From: CBDDIP01 sp965229005
GTDB lineage: Bacteria > Actinomycetota > Acidimicrobiia > Acidimicrobiales > Ilumatobacteraceae
NCBI GenBank assembly: GCA_965229005.1
Contig: CBDDIP010000001.1
Span: 62,001-126,000 of the forward strand
Direction of reading: 5' to 3'
Length of the DNA: 64,000 nucleotides
Under the pieces are notes generated by a model. That model saw only the letters and a program-made list of their open reading frames with translations, ran no database searches and had not been told where the DNA came from. Below, one piece after another: positions 1 to 8,059 of the stretch. The stretch's first letter is position 1; the number at the start of each line of letters is the position of its first letter. The translations under genes were made by a program, and so were the position numbers.

Positions 1-1
1 C

Positions 2-958
2 CAGAACTTCCGGCCGGGCGTGGCGGCTCGACTCGGCATCGACGAGCCGGCGTTGCGTGCGGCGAACCCGGACCTCGTCTACGTCAGCATCAGCGGCTTC
101 GGCGACACCGGGCCGTACTCGCGGCAGAAGAGCTACGACTACGTCATCCAGGCGCTGTCGGGCATGGCTGCCCTGCAGCGCGACTCGTCCACCGGCGCAC
201 CGTCGCTGCTGCGCAACATCGTCATCGACAAGGTCACCGCCCACACGGCGGCGCAGTCGATCATCGCTGCTCTCCTCGCTCGTGCGCGCGGGATGGGCGG
301 ACAGCACGTGCGACTGTCGATGATCGACACCGCACTCGCGTTCCTCTGGCCCGACGGGATGATGCAGCACACGCTGCTCGACCCGTCGGTCGACGACGGC
401 GGGCGGGTTGCGACCGGTCCTCACCTGACCGCCGAGTACCTCGTGCGGCCGACCGCCGACGGTCACATCGTCGTGCTGGCGACGTCGGAGCGACAGTTTC
501 CCGGGCTGTGCCGAACGCTCGGCACCGAGCACTGGCTCGATGATCCACGCTTCGCCACACTCGCCGCACGCGAGGACAACGACGAGGTGCTGCAGGAGAT
601 GATCTCCGTCGAGGTGGCTCGTTGGAACGGCCGGGCGCTGCTCGACGCACTGCACGTCAACGACATCCCGTGCTCGCTGATCACGCCGGTCGACGAGGTC
701 CACCTCGATCCGCAGGTGATGCACAACGAGGTCCTGATCGAGCATGAGCGACCATGGCTCGGCCGAGTGCGTGAGCCGCGCCCACCAGCGATCTACTCGG
801 CCACCCCTACTGCGCTCGGACGGCATGCGCCGAAGTTGGACGAGCACACCGACGAGGTGCTCGCCGAGCTCGGCCTCTCGCCCTCGGACATTGCCGACCT
901 GCGCGCCCGCAAGGTCATCGGGCCGCGCCGTTCGAACAGCCGATCAGAAGAGCGTTGA
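2..958 (+). CDS. Class III CoA-transferase (CaiB/BaiF family), 5'-truncated
   Basis: The reading frame is open from the window edge and begins inside the family motif NFRPGV followed by RLGI, which normally lies about 90 residues into these proteins; the N-terminus is therefore outside the window. The rest (DPNLVY-like stretch, SISGFGDTGPY, the long C-terminal lobe with PQVMHNEVL) fits a CaiB/BaiF enzyme, which moves CoA between carboxylic acids as an interlocked homodimer in the cytoplasm. The specific acid cannot be told. The GTG at base 20 is in frame but is not the start, because conserved family sequence precedes it. The last 15 bases overlap convergently with the RNase HI gene. Family call is firm; substrate unknown. 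Confidence 0.9.
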   Translation, partial: QNFRPGVAARLGIDEPALRAANPDLVYVSISGFGDTGPYSRQKSYDYVIQALSGMAALQRDSSTGAPSLLRNIVIDKVTAHTAAQSIIAALLARARGMGGQHVRLSMIDTALAFLWPDGMMQHTLLDPSVDDGGRVATGPHLTAEYLVRPTADGHIVVLATSERQFPGLCRTLGTEHWLDDPRFATLAAREDNDEVLQEMISVEVARWNGRALLDALHVNDIPCSLITPVDEVHLDPQVMHNEVLIEHERPWLGRVREPRPPAIYSATPTALGRHAPKLDEHTDEVLAELGLSPSDIADLRARKVIGPRRSNSRSEER

Positions 959-1444
959 CTGGCCCGGATCGGGACGGTTCGGCGCGTTCGCCGGGACGTC
1001 GAACGGGCCGGCGCTGGCGGCGACCGCAAGCCGATCGACGAGGTCGTTCATCGGGTCGCCGCTGTGCCCCTTCACCCACCGGAACGACGGCTGACGAACT
1101 TGGTAGAGCTCGATCAGCGGCATCCACAAGTCGGTGTTGGCCACCGGCTTCTTCGCCGCATTGCGCCAACCGTTCGCCTGCCAGCGGGCCCACCATCGGT
1201 CGCGGAAGCAGTTGACGACGTAGGTCGAGTCGGAGACGATCAGCAACGGACCCTCCAAGGCGCGCAGCGCCTCGAGCACCGCCTGCACCTCCATCCGCTG
1301 GTTGGTCGAGTGCGCCTCGCCGCCCGATCCGTTGGGCACGCCCTCCGGCGACACCGCCCATGCCCAGCCGCCGCGCCCGGGGTTGCCCGCGCAGGCGCCA
1401 TCGGTGAACACGGTCGTCACCGGGCGAGACGTCAGCGCGCTCAC
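944..1444 (-). CDS. rnhA: Ribonuclease HI
   Basis: Cytoplasmic endonuclease that cuts the RNA strand of RNA-DNA hybrids. The 166-residue product is the usual size for bacterial RNase HI. The acidic catalytic set is visible: TDGACAGNPG near residue 14, the Glu in MEVQAVLEAL, SDSTYVVNC near residue 70, and the last Asp in GDPMNDLVDRLA; the handle-like WWARWQANGWRN and VKGHSG motifs are also present. Start is GTG, overlapping the stop of the upstream acyltransferase gene as GTGA, so the two are probably translationally coupled in one transcript. It overlaps the CoA-transferase end by 15 bases. Confidence 0.95.
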   Translation of the reverse strand: MSALTSRPVTTVFTDGACAGNPGRGGWAWAVSPEGVPNGSGGEAHSTNQRMEVQAVLEALRALEGPLLIVSDSTYVVNCFRDRWWARWQANGWRNAAKKPVANTDLWMPLIELYQVRQPSFRWVKGHSGDPMNDLVDRLAVAASAGPFDVPANAPNRPDPGQSTLF

Positions 1445-3432
1445 GTCAACGCCTCGCGCACGAGCGCCGGTCCGAGGAACTCCGTGGCGATGGCCTCGGC
1501 TGCGTCGGGTGCCCAGTGGACGCCATCGGGACGGGCCGATTCATCCGTGTCGAGACCGGCTGCGGTGACGTAGCCGGCGAGATCGACGACGCGAACGGCG
1601 GGGTTGTCGGCGAGCTCATCCATCACCGAGTAGAGCACAGCGTGACGCGCCGGATCACGCTGACCGCCGGGTTGGTGCAACCAGAACGGATCGGGGATCG
1701 GCTCGCGTGCCCACACCACTCGCGACACGCCCGAGGCCAGGAGCTCGTCGGTGATCGTGGTGAACGACGCAGTGATCGCCGCGCCGAGGTCGGCGTCGAG
1801 CGGGGTCAACACCGGGCCACCAGACGTGAGGCGCCGGTCGAGCACGTCCCAGGAGGTGGAGATCAGGATGACGACATCGGGCCGCAGCGCTGCAACGTCA
1901 GCGGGCATGTCGGTTCGGATCCACGGCGAGCACGTTTCGTCGACGGATCGCTCCGCGTCAGGGAAGACGAGGAACCCTCCGGGGACCAGCCCGCAGCCGG
2001 GCGCTGTCACCAACGTCACCTGAGCCAACGTCGGGTTGGCGGCCGCCCAGGCGATGAGTCCGGCACCGGTGGCCTCCGCAGTCGAGTCGCCGACGACGGC
2101 GATGCGCACGGGTCGCGGTGGCACCAGCGGCGTCGTGACCGTCGGCGTCGTCCCGGCCGGGGTCGTGCCGGCGGCGGTCGTGCCGGGGACCGTGCTCGTC
2201 ACCAACGGGGCCAGCGTGCCGTCGGCGAGGGTGTCGAACGATGCCGCGGCCGCTTCACCTTCATCGACGCCGTAGTACTTGCCCGCCTGCGGGACGATCA
2301 CCACCATCCCCACCGCGATCGCCGTCCCGGCGAGGCCGAGCGCGAGGGTGCGCCGCGGCACCAACCACGTCGTGCGCCGCACCGGTCGCTCGACGATCCA
2401 GAACGACAGCAGCGCCACGGCCAGCGTGATGGCCAGCTTGATCAGCAGCGACACCCCGATCGGGACGTCCCACTGCCGTCGATCGATCAGCACGTAGATC
2501 GGCCAGTGGAACAGGTACACCCCGTAGCTGATCTTGCCGAGTCCGACGAACGGCCGCAGCGACAACAAGCGGCGCACCGGCCCGTCGGACTGGAGCCCGA
2601 GGATCAGCGCGCCACTGGCGATCGCGACCAGTGGCAGCGCGCCTCGGTACGCCGGACCATGGCCGTCCGGGAAGAGCGCGCACGCCGCACCCAGCGCGAT
2701 CAAGGCGGCGGGCGCCAGCCATCGTGCGGCAGGAGGAGCCACCGATTGCGTCGTCCGATCCCGGCACCAACTGGCGACCAGCGCGCCGACGAGGATCTCG
2801 CAGATGCGCGCCGGCGTGGCCCAGTAGGCGGCGTCCGGCCCCCACACCACCGCGATCCCCGGAGCGGCGACGGCGGTGGCGACGACGAGGCCGAACAGCA
2901 CCCGCGTGATCGACCAGCCACGTCGCCGGCTCCACCACATCAGACCGAGGAACACCATCGGCCACACCCAGTAGAACTGCTCCTCGATCGCCAGCGACCA
3001 GTAGTGGTCCAGTGGGGCCCGGAGCCCGGCTTGCTTCGTGTTGAGGTCGGCGTACGACTCGCCGCCGGCGAGCTTGACCCAGTTGAAAACCTGGAACACC
3101 GCACCGAGCACGTCGCGGCGCAGATGGGCGACGCCCTTCCACCAGCCGAGCGACGCACCGACGCACACCGCGGCAACGCACACCAGGCTGGCCGGCAGCA
3201 GCCGTCGGGCCCGGCGGGCGTAGAACGCCGGCGCGTCCACGCGGCCGGTGGACGCATGTTCGACGAGCAGCAGCGACGTGATGAGAAAGCCGGAGAGGGT
3301 GAAGAACACCGACACCCCGAGATAGCCACCACCCAGCCAGGTGATGCCGCCGTGGAACACCAGCACCGCGCTGACAGCGAGTGCTCTCACCCCGTCGAGG
3401 GCCGGCTGGTACCCGATCGTCTGCCGGCTCAT
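1441..3432 (-). CDS. OafA/YrhL-type membrane acyltransferase with C-terminal SGNH domain
   Basis: Polytopic O-acyltransferase (663 residues). The N-terminal two-thirds is an acyltransferase-3 domain that starts with LDGVRALAV and FHGG (the conserved His) and has about ten hydrophobic helices. A Thr/Pro-rich linker near residues 410-440 leads to an SGNH domain with GDS at about 448-450 and DGVH at about 636-639, the nucleophile Ser and the Asp/His pair. Such fusions O-acetylate cell-surface glycans: the membrane part brings the acyl group across and the SGNH part transfers it. The start is ATG at 3432, preceded by TAACCT 8 bases upstream; the frame stays open far upstream but that stretch lies antisense to the next gene. 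Couples into rnhA by GTGA. Confidence 0.9.
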   Translation of the reverse strand: MSRQTIGYQPALDGVRALAVSAVLVFHGGITWLGGGYLGVSVFFTLSGFLITSLLLVEHASTGRVDAPAFYARRARRLLPASLVCVAAVCVGASLGWWKGVAHLRRDVLGAVFQVFNWVKLAGGESYADLNTKQAGLRAPLDHYWSLAIEEQFYWVWPMVFLGLMWWSRRRGWSITRVLFGLVVATAVAAPGIAVVWGPDAAYWATPARICEILVGALVASWCRDRTTQSVAPPAARWLAPAALIALGAACALFPDGHGPAYRGALPLVAIASGALILGLQSDGPVRRLLSLRPFVGLGKISYGVYLFHWPIYVLIDRRQWDVPIGVSLLIKLAITLAVALLSFWIVERPVRRTTWLVPRRTLALGLAGTAIAVGMVVIVPQAGKYYGVDEGEAAAASFDTLADGTLAPLVTSTVPGTTAAGTTPAGTTPTVTTPLVPPRPVRIAVVGDSTAEATGAGLIAWAAANPTLAQVTLVTAPGCGLVPGGFLVFPDAERSVDETCSPWIRTDMPADVAALRPDVVILISTSWDVLDRRLTSGGPVLTPLDADLGAAITASFTTITDELLASGVSRVVWAREPIPDPFWLHQPGGQRDPARHAVLYSVMDELADNPAVRVVDLAGYVTAAGLDTDESARPDGVHWAPDAAEAIATEFLGPALVREALT

Positions 3433-3446
3433 CGCCCGGCAGGTTA
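3433..3446 (-). promoter_or_regulatory. -10-like hexamer for a leaderless acyltransferase transcript
   Basis: TAACCT (3441-3446, read on the minus strand) lies 8 bases before the ATG at 3432, the spacing expected if transcription begins at the start codon. There is no Shine-Dalgarno sequence and no clear -35 box. On the other strand GAGACT (3464-3469) lies 8 bases before the ATG at 3478 and could serve the divergent SGNH gene. Confidence 0.5.
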
Positions 3447-3477
3447 GAGGGCCGCGGCCGCGCGAGACTCGCTGACG

Positions 3478-5292
3478 ATGAATCCCCTTGGCCCGTCGTG
3501 GCGGCGGCTCGCTGCTGCGCTGGTGATCTGCGCGAGCTCCGGCTTCGCCATCACCACTCCGAACATCGCTCATGCCGCGACCCCGCCCGCGTGCGGCTAC
3601 ATCGCCAACCGCAACGAGGTGCAGTGCATCACGGTCAACGCGGCCGGACCGCGGGGCGCGATCTCGGTCATCGGCGATTCGGTGCTCGTCGGGTCCGGCA
3701 AGTTCAGCTCGACCGTGCAATCGCTTCCGGAGCTGCTCGCCGCCGACGGCTGGGGCCCGATCTCGTTCGAGGCCGGTGTCGGCTACCGCACGTCCCTGGC
3801 CAAGACGAAGCTGGCCAGCTGGAAGGCCAAGGGCTGGGACGCGCCGGTCGTGGCCGTCAACCTCGGCGCGAACGACTTCGGCTTCTGTGCCAACAAGGCC
3901 GACCCGACCGGATGCAACCGTGCCGCGATCACCCTGCTGATGGACGCGATCGGTCCGGACCGGCTCGTGTGGTGGGCGAAGATCACCACGTTCAACGCCA
4001 AGGACATGAACGCGTGGAACACCGCGCTCGAGCAGATCGCCTTCACCCACCCGAACCTGCTCGTGTGGGATTGGCCGACTGCGCTCGCCAACGCCAACCC
4101 GCCGATCGGGATGTCCTGGGACAGGATCCACGCGCTGAGCCCGGCCGAGTACGAGAAGCGCAGCCGGTTGATGCGCGACAGCATCCGCCAGCAGGCGAGC
4201 ACGGCGGACTTCAACGGCGGATACGCAGCACCCCCCGCCGCAGTCGGGAGCCCGCTGCGATTCCATCCCCTGAACAACGCGCGAGCACTCGCACCGACGC
4301 GCGTCGCCGGGGGCACGGTGCTCACGGTCGACATGTCGGGGGTGGTCACGGATCCCGCCGCGCAAGCGGTGTCGATCACGCTCGGCGCGCAGAGCTCGAC
4401 CCGCCTCGGCTACATCACCGCGTACCCGTGCGACAGCGCACAGCCCTTCGCGTCGCACCTCAACCTGGCGACCGACTCGTCGCGCGCAGCGCAGGCGGTG
4501 GTCCGCCTGTCGGCGTCGCGAACGCTGTGCTTGTTCTCGCTCTCGGACACCGATGTCACCGTCGACGTGCAGGGGTGGTTCGCACCGTCGGCAGAGCTTG
4601 CCTTCGTGCCGATGACGCCGGTCCGAGTGCTCGACACGCGAGAGCCGTTCCCGCAGCCGCCCGACCAGACCGTCCGCACGCTGACCGCCCCGGCGGGCGC
4701 GCAGGCCGTGGCGCTCAGCCTCGTCGGGCTCGACGCACTGAGCGGCGGCAGCTTGCGCGTCTGGCCGTGCGACGAAGCGCAGCCCCCTGCGGACAACCTC
4801 GTCTACCGCCCGAACGAGATCGTCGCCGGCGCCACGTACGTGAAGGTCTCGGCCGCCGGCACGGTCTGCGTGCAGAACACCGCCACCGCCCACGCGGTCG
4901 TGGACATCACCGGCGCCTTCTTCTCTGGCTCCCCCGCCGGCGGCCTGCGCCTCCAGCCCGCTCAGGTCACCCGGGTGCTCGACACTCGGTCGTCGCTGGG
5001 CGGTTGGGTCGGCCGCCACGGCATCGGCCAGACGATCAGCGCCCAGCCCGCACCGGCCGAGGCGAAGGCCGTCACCGGGACCCTGACGATGGTCGGCCCG
5101 GCGACCAGCTCGTTCCTCACGGCCTACCCCTGCGACGTGGCGCGACCGCTGGCCAGCACGGGCAACGCGGCTCGAGGCACCGACATGGCCAACACCATCA
5201 CGGTCGGCCTGTCCGCCGACCACAAGGTCTGTCTGTACAGCTCGCAGAACGAGGCGACGGTCTTCGACGTCGCCGGCTGGTGGGTGCCGTGA
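3478..5292 (+). CDS. Secreted SGNH-hydrolase protein with three C-terminal surface repeats
   Basis: Exported 604-residue protein. Residues 1-34 form a signal peptide (RR, hydrophobic core, AHA-A cleavage-like site). Residues about 60-235 are an SGNH/GDSL esterase-like domain: VIGDSVLVG (nucleophile), GYR block, LGANDFG (the GxND block) and WDRIHALS in place of the usual DxxH. From about residue 262 to the end come three divergent repeats of about 115 residues, with the pattern PxRVLDTR, GYxTAYPCD, a second Cys in xVCLY, and a closing VVDVxGWF. The two Cys per repeat could form a disulfide. Substrate is unknown; the neighbours suggest surface glycan or acyl-ester chemistry. Its stop overlaps the next gene's GTG (GTGA), and the next gene is a relative with the same architecture. 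Confidence 0.85.
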   Translation: MNPLGPSWRRLAAALVICASSGFAITTPNIAHAATPPACGYIANRNEVQCITVNAAGPRGAISVIGDSVLVGSGKFSSTVQSLPELLAADGWGPISFEAGVGYRTSLAKTKLASWKAKGWDAPVVAVNLGANDFGFCANKADPTGCNRAAITLLMDAIGPDRLVWWAKITTFNAKDMNAWNTALEQIAFTHPNLLVWDWPTALANANPPIGMSWDRIHALSPAEYEKRSRLMRDSIRQQASTADFNGGYAAPPAAVGSPLRFHPLNNARALAPTRVAGGTVLTVDMSGVVTDPAAQAVSITLGAQSSTRLGYITAYPCDSAQPFASHLNLATDSSRAAQAVVRLSASRTLCLFSLSDTDVTVDVQGWFAPSAELAFVPMTPVRVLDTREPFPQPPDQTVRTLTAPAGAQAVALSLVGLDALSGGSLRVWPCDEAQPPADNLVYRPNEIVAGATYVKVSAAGTVCVQNTATAHAVVDITGAFFSGSPAGGLRLQPAQVTRVLDTRSSLGGWVGRHGIGQTISAQPAPAEAKAVTGTLTMVGPATSSFLTAYPCDVARPLASTGNAARGTDMANTITVGLSADHKVCLYSSQNEATVFDVAGWWVP

Positions 5293-6986
5293 GCGGCCGA
5301 CGTTCGCTGGCCGTCACTCTCACGATCGCCGTCGCCGCCACCATCGGCGCGTGGACCGCGTCGCCGACCGCTGCCGCACCGGTGGCCGTGCCGCCGCCCG
5401 ATCACCGCGTCTACATGGTCACCGACTCGGTCGGGCTCGGCGCCAAGTCGGCGATGCCCAAGGCCTTTCCCGCAGGCTGGCAGGTCACCGTCGACGGCAC
5501 CGCCGCCCTGTTCGTCGAGCAGCTGATCAGCAAGCACGTCAAGCCGCGCGAGGCCACCAGCCCGTCGGTGTTCGGCGACTACGCGATCGTCGCCGCCGGC
5601 TACAACTACCCCTACTGGGATCCGGCGCGCTTCGATCGGTCGATCGACGCCATGGTGGGCGAGCTGGTGAGGGCGGGCACGAAGCACGTCTTCTGGGTGA
5701 CCCTGCGCGACGTGAAGCCGCAGTACATCTCGGCGTCGGCGTGGCGCGGCGTGCAGCCGTACTACTGGTACTTCCCCACCGTGAACCAGCACCTTCGCAA
5801 CGCGCTCGGTCGCTGGCCGCAGCTGTCGCTCATCGACTGGGCGTCAATCGCCGACCAGCCCGGCCTCACCGCCGATGCGATCCACCTCAACCAGAACGGC
5901 GCGGCGCAGTACTCGGCGCTCGCCTACTCGACCATCCTCACTGCGGCCGACCGGATCCCGGCGAAGACGGTCCAGACCGTGCAGGTCGGCGGCGTCGGCG
6001 GCATCCCGAACGACGCCGTTGCCGCTTCGTTGAACATCACGGTCGTCAACCCGCGCCAGCCCGGCTACCTCACCGCGTGGCCGTGCGATCGGGTGCAGCC
6101 CGAGGTCAGCAACCTCAACTACGAACCAGCGCAGACGGTCGCTGCGGGCATCATCGTGCCGCTCGCCGCCGATGGCACCCTGTGCGTCTTCGCCTACTCG
6201 GACGCGCACGTCGTCGTCGACGTCACCGGCTCGTTCACCGCCGCGTCGGGCTTCGTGCCGATCACGCCGAACCGCGTCACCGACACGCGCAGCAGCGGGC
6301 TGCCACCACTGACCTCCCCGATCGTCGTGCACACGAGCACCGCACCCGGGTTGCCGGCATCACCGGAGGGCGTCGTGCTCAGCATCACCACGGTCGAGGC
6401 GACCACCGATGGAACGATCACCGTCCATCCGTGCGATCAAGCGCCTTCGGCGGTGCCGTCACGTTCGTTCAACAAGAACGCCACCCAGAACCTCGTCCTG
6501 ATCAGCGATACCGACACGAACGGCGACGTCTGCATCGAGCGATCCGCGGACATCCAGATCGTCGTCGACGTCTTCGGAGCGTTCGCTGCGGGGGCCGACG
6601 TGCATCCGCTCTCCACGACGCGACTGATGGACACGCGGACGACGGGTCCGTTCGCCGCCGGCGCCGTGTTGCCGACCCAGGTCGGCGGCCAGGCCGGCAT
6701 CCCGGCGACGCCCACCGGCGTGATGTTGAACGTCAGCGCGGATCAACCCCAGGGGCAGGGGTACTTCACGGTCTACCCGTGCGCGGGCGGCCAGCCGTTC
6801 GCCTCCGTGCTCAACGTCGTGCCCAACCACATCCAGGCCAACAGCGGCGTGTTTGCCGTGGATGCGGCCGGCACGGTCTGCACCTACACGAGCACGCCGG
6901 CCTACGCCATCGTCGACGCCACGGGATGGATCGGTGCCGGCTTCACCGCCATCACCCCCGTCCGCCTCGTCGACAGCCGAAGCTGA
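5289..6986 (+). CDS. Second secreted SGNH-like protein with three surface repeats
   Basis: 565 residues from a GTG that overlaps the previous stop. Residues 1-33 are a signal peptide ending near ASPTAAAP. The SGNH-like domain (about 40-215) has VTDSVGLG with Thr replacing Gly of GDS, AAGYNYPYW in place of the GxND block, and DAIHLNQNGAAQYS, a clear Asp-x-x-His block. From about residue 225 follow three repeats like those of the upstream protein, each with a PC...C pair. The first unit lacks the leading PxRxxDTR strand, and the protein ends with exactly that strand (ITPVRLVDSRS), as if the array were circularly permuted and closed by its C-terminal strand. The pair looks like a duplication that then diverged. 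Confidence 0.82.
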   Translation: MSGRRSLAVTLTIAVAATIGAWTASPTAAAPVAVPPPDHRVYMVTDSVGLGAKSAMPKAFPAGWQVTVDGTAALFVEQLISKHVKPREATSPSVFGDYAIVAAGYNYPYWDPARFDRSIDAMVGELVRAGTKHVFWVTLRDVKPQYISASAWRGVQPYYWYFPTVNQHLRNALGRWPQLSLIDWASIADQPGLTADAIHLNQNGAAQYSALAYSTILTAADRIPAKTVQTVQVGGVGGIPNDAVAASLNITVVNPRQPGYLTAWPCDRVQPEVSNLNYEPAQTVAAGIIVPLAADGTLCVFAYSDAHVVVDVTGSFTAASGFVPITPNRVTDTRSSGLPPLTSPIVVHTSTAPGLPASPEGVVLSITTVEATTDGTITVHPCDQAPSAVPSRSFNKNATQNLVLISDTDTNGDVCIERSADIQIVVDVFGAFAAGADVHPLSTTRLMDTRTTGPFAAGAVLPTQVGGQAGIPATPTGVMLNVSADQPQGQGYFTVYPCAGGQPFASVLNVVPNHIQANSGVFAVDAAGTVCTYTSTPAYAIVDATGWIGAGFTAITPVRLVDSRS

Positions 6987-6989
6987 CCG

Positions 6990-8009
6990 CTACAGCTTGT
7001 TGACGAAGTCGTAGACCTTGGGGTCGTGCTCGGTGTTCTCACTGGGCTTGGTGTAACGGCGGCGCATGAACCGCTTCTCCCACTCGGCGGGCGTGACCGG
7101 CTCGTAGTGCGGGTCGGTGTCGCCGCCCCACCGCGAGAGCGGCTTGATCACCGTGTCGAGCGACGGCATGTGGAACGTGGCGATCGTCGTGCGCTGCGCG
7201 CTCGGTTCCGATGAGGCGACGACGCGGTGCATCGTCGCCGGCCAGTGATCGTTGGTCCACAACGTCATCAGCTCGCCGAAGTTGATGACGAAGGCGTCGT
7301 CACGCGACGGCACGACGAACCACTCGTCGGGCGCATCGAGGCGCTGCACCTGCAACCCGTCGTAGTCGCCGCGCTGGTGGAGGATCGTGACGGTGTTGCC
7401 GTCGGAGTGGGCGTCGAAGGTGACCGCTGTGCGATCCAACACCGCGCCACGAGCCGGGTAGTGGTTGAAGGCGATCGACGACGAGTTCGGCTCGATGATG
7501 TCGTCGAAGCCGTGCGGACCGAGGTCGAGCGCCATGGCGAACAGCACCATGATCCTGCCGGCCAGCGCCTGCGTCTCGAGGAAGAGCGCGGAGATCGCCT
7601 CGCGGAAGCCGGCCAGCTCGGGCCACGCGTTCGGGTAGAAGTAGTCGGCCAGTTCGGGGTCGATGCCGTGGGCGATCGCGTCGGCCGCGTCGTCGAAGCG
7701 ACCGGCGAGGAAACGTTCCTGGTGCACGAACCCGTCGTGGTTGCGGTTGCGGTGCCAGCCTCGGTACGGGTGGATGGTGGCGGCCAGCAGCTCGGCCTTC
7801 GTGGCCTCGTCGACGTCGGCCAGCGCGTGCATCGCTGCGTACGCGTTGTCGAGCAGTTCGGGCGCGACGCCATGGCCGACGATCTGGAAGAAGCCGACGC
7901 TGACGGCCGCATGCTCGATCGCTGCGGCCGCCTCGGCGGCTGCCGGCGTGCCGCTGCCATCACGCAAGAACTCGCCGATGTCGATGACGGGGATCTCGTT
8001 CACGGGCAT
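6990..8009 (-). CDS. 2-oxoglutarate/Fe(II)-dependent oxygenase, isopenicillin N synthase-like
   Basis: 339-residue cytoplasmic non-haem iron oxygenase. The N-terminal DIOX_N-type region (IPVIDIGEF, GFFQIVGHGV) and the C-terminal jelly roll are both present. Iron ligands are His201 and Asp203 (AHSDGNT) and His261 (TMHRVV); Arg273 in QRTT is the likely 2-oxoglutarate (or substrate) anchor, though the canonical R-x-S is R-T-T here. The substrate cannot be predicted; relatives hydroxylate or desaturate small molecules. The stop lies 3 bases from the end of the convergent SGNH gene. It is divergent from aceE across a 50-base gap that holds a 10-bp-arm palindrome, so the two may share a regulator. 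Confidence 0.85.
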   Translation of the reverse strand: MPVNEIPVIDIGEFLRDGSGTPAAAEAAAAIEHAAVSVGFFQIVGHGVAPELLDNAYAAMHALADVDEATKAELLAATIHPYRGWHRNRNHDGFVHQERFLAGRFDDAADAIAHGIDPELADYFYPNAWPELAGFREAISALFLETQALAGRIMVLFAMALDLGPHGFDDIIEPNSSSIAFNHYPARGAVLDRTAVTFDAHSDGNTVTILHQRGDYDGLQVQRLDAPDEWFVVPSRDDAFVINFGELMTLWTNDHWPATMHRVVASSEPSAQRTTIATFHMPSLDTVIKPLSRWGGDTDPHYEPVTPAEWEKRFMRRRYTKPSENTEHDPKVYDFVNKL

Positions 8010-8017
8010 GCACCACC

Positions 8018-8041
8018 GTACCGCCGGTTACCCGGCGGTAC
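8018..8041. promoter_or_regulatory. Perfect 10-bp-arm palindrome between divergent oxygenase and aceE
   Basis: The arms GTACCGCCGG and CCGGCGGTAC are separated by TTAC. The element fills the centre of the 50-base divergent gap. TACGGT (8015-8020, minus strand) overlaps its left edge, 5 bases from the oxygenase ATG; CAGACT (8048-8053, plus strand) lies just right of it, 6 bases from the aceE ATG. The position suits a dimeric repressor or activator controlling both promoters. An RNA hairpin role is less likely, because the site lies upstream of both predicted transcript starts. Confidence 0.5.
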
Positions 8042-8059
8042 TGCTGCCAGACTGTGCCC

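Noticed and set aside
3433..5223. Apparent 5' extension of the acyltransferase frame to give a 1260-residue protein
   Set aside because: The upstream part is antisense to the SGNH gene and has low-complexity charged sequence; the acyltransferase family start and a -10-like hexamer place the start at 3432.
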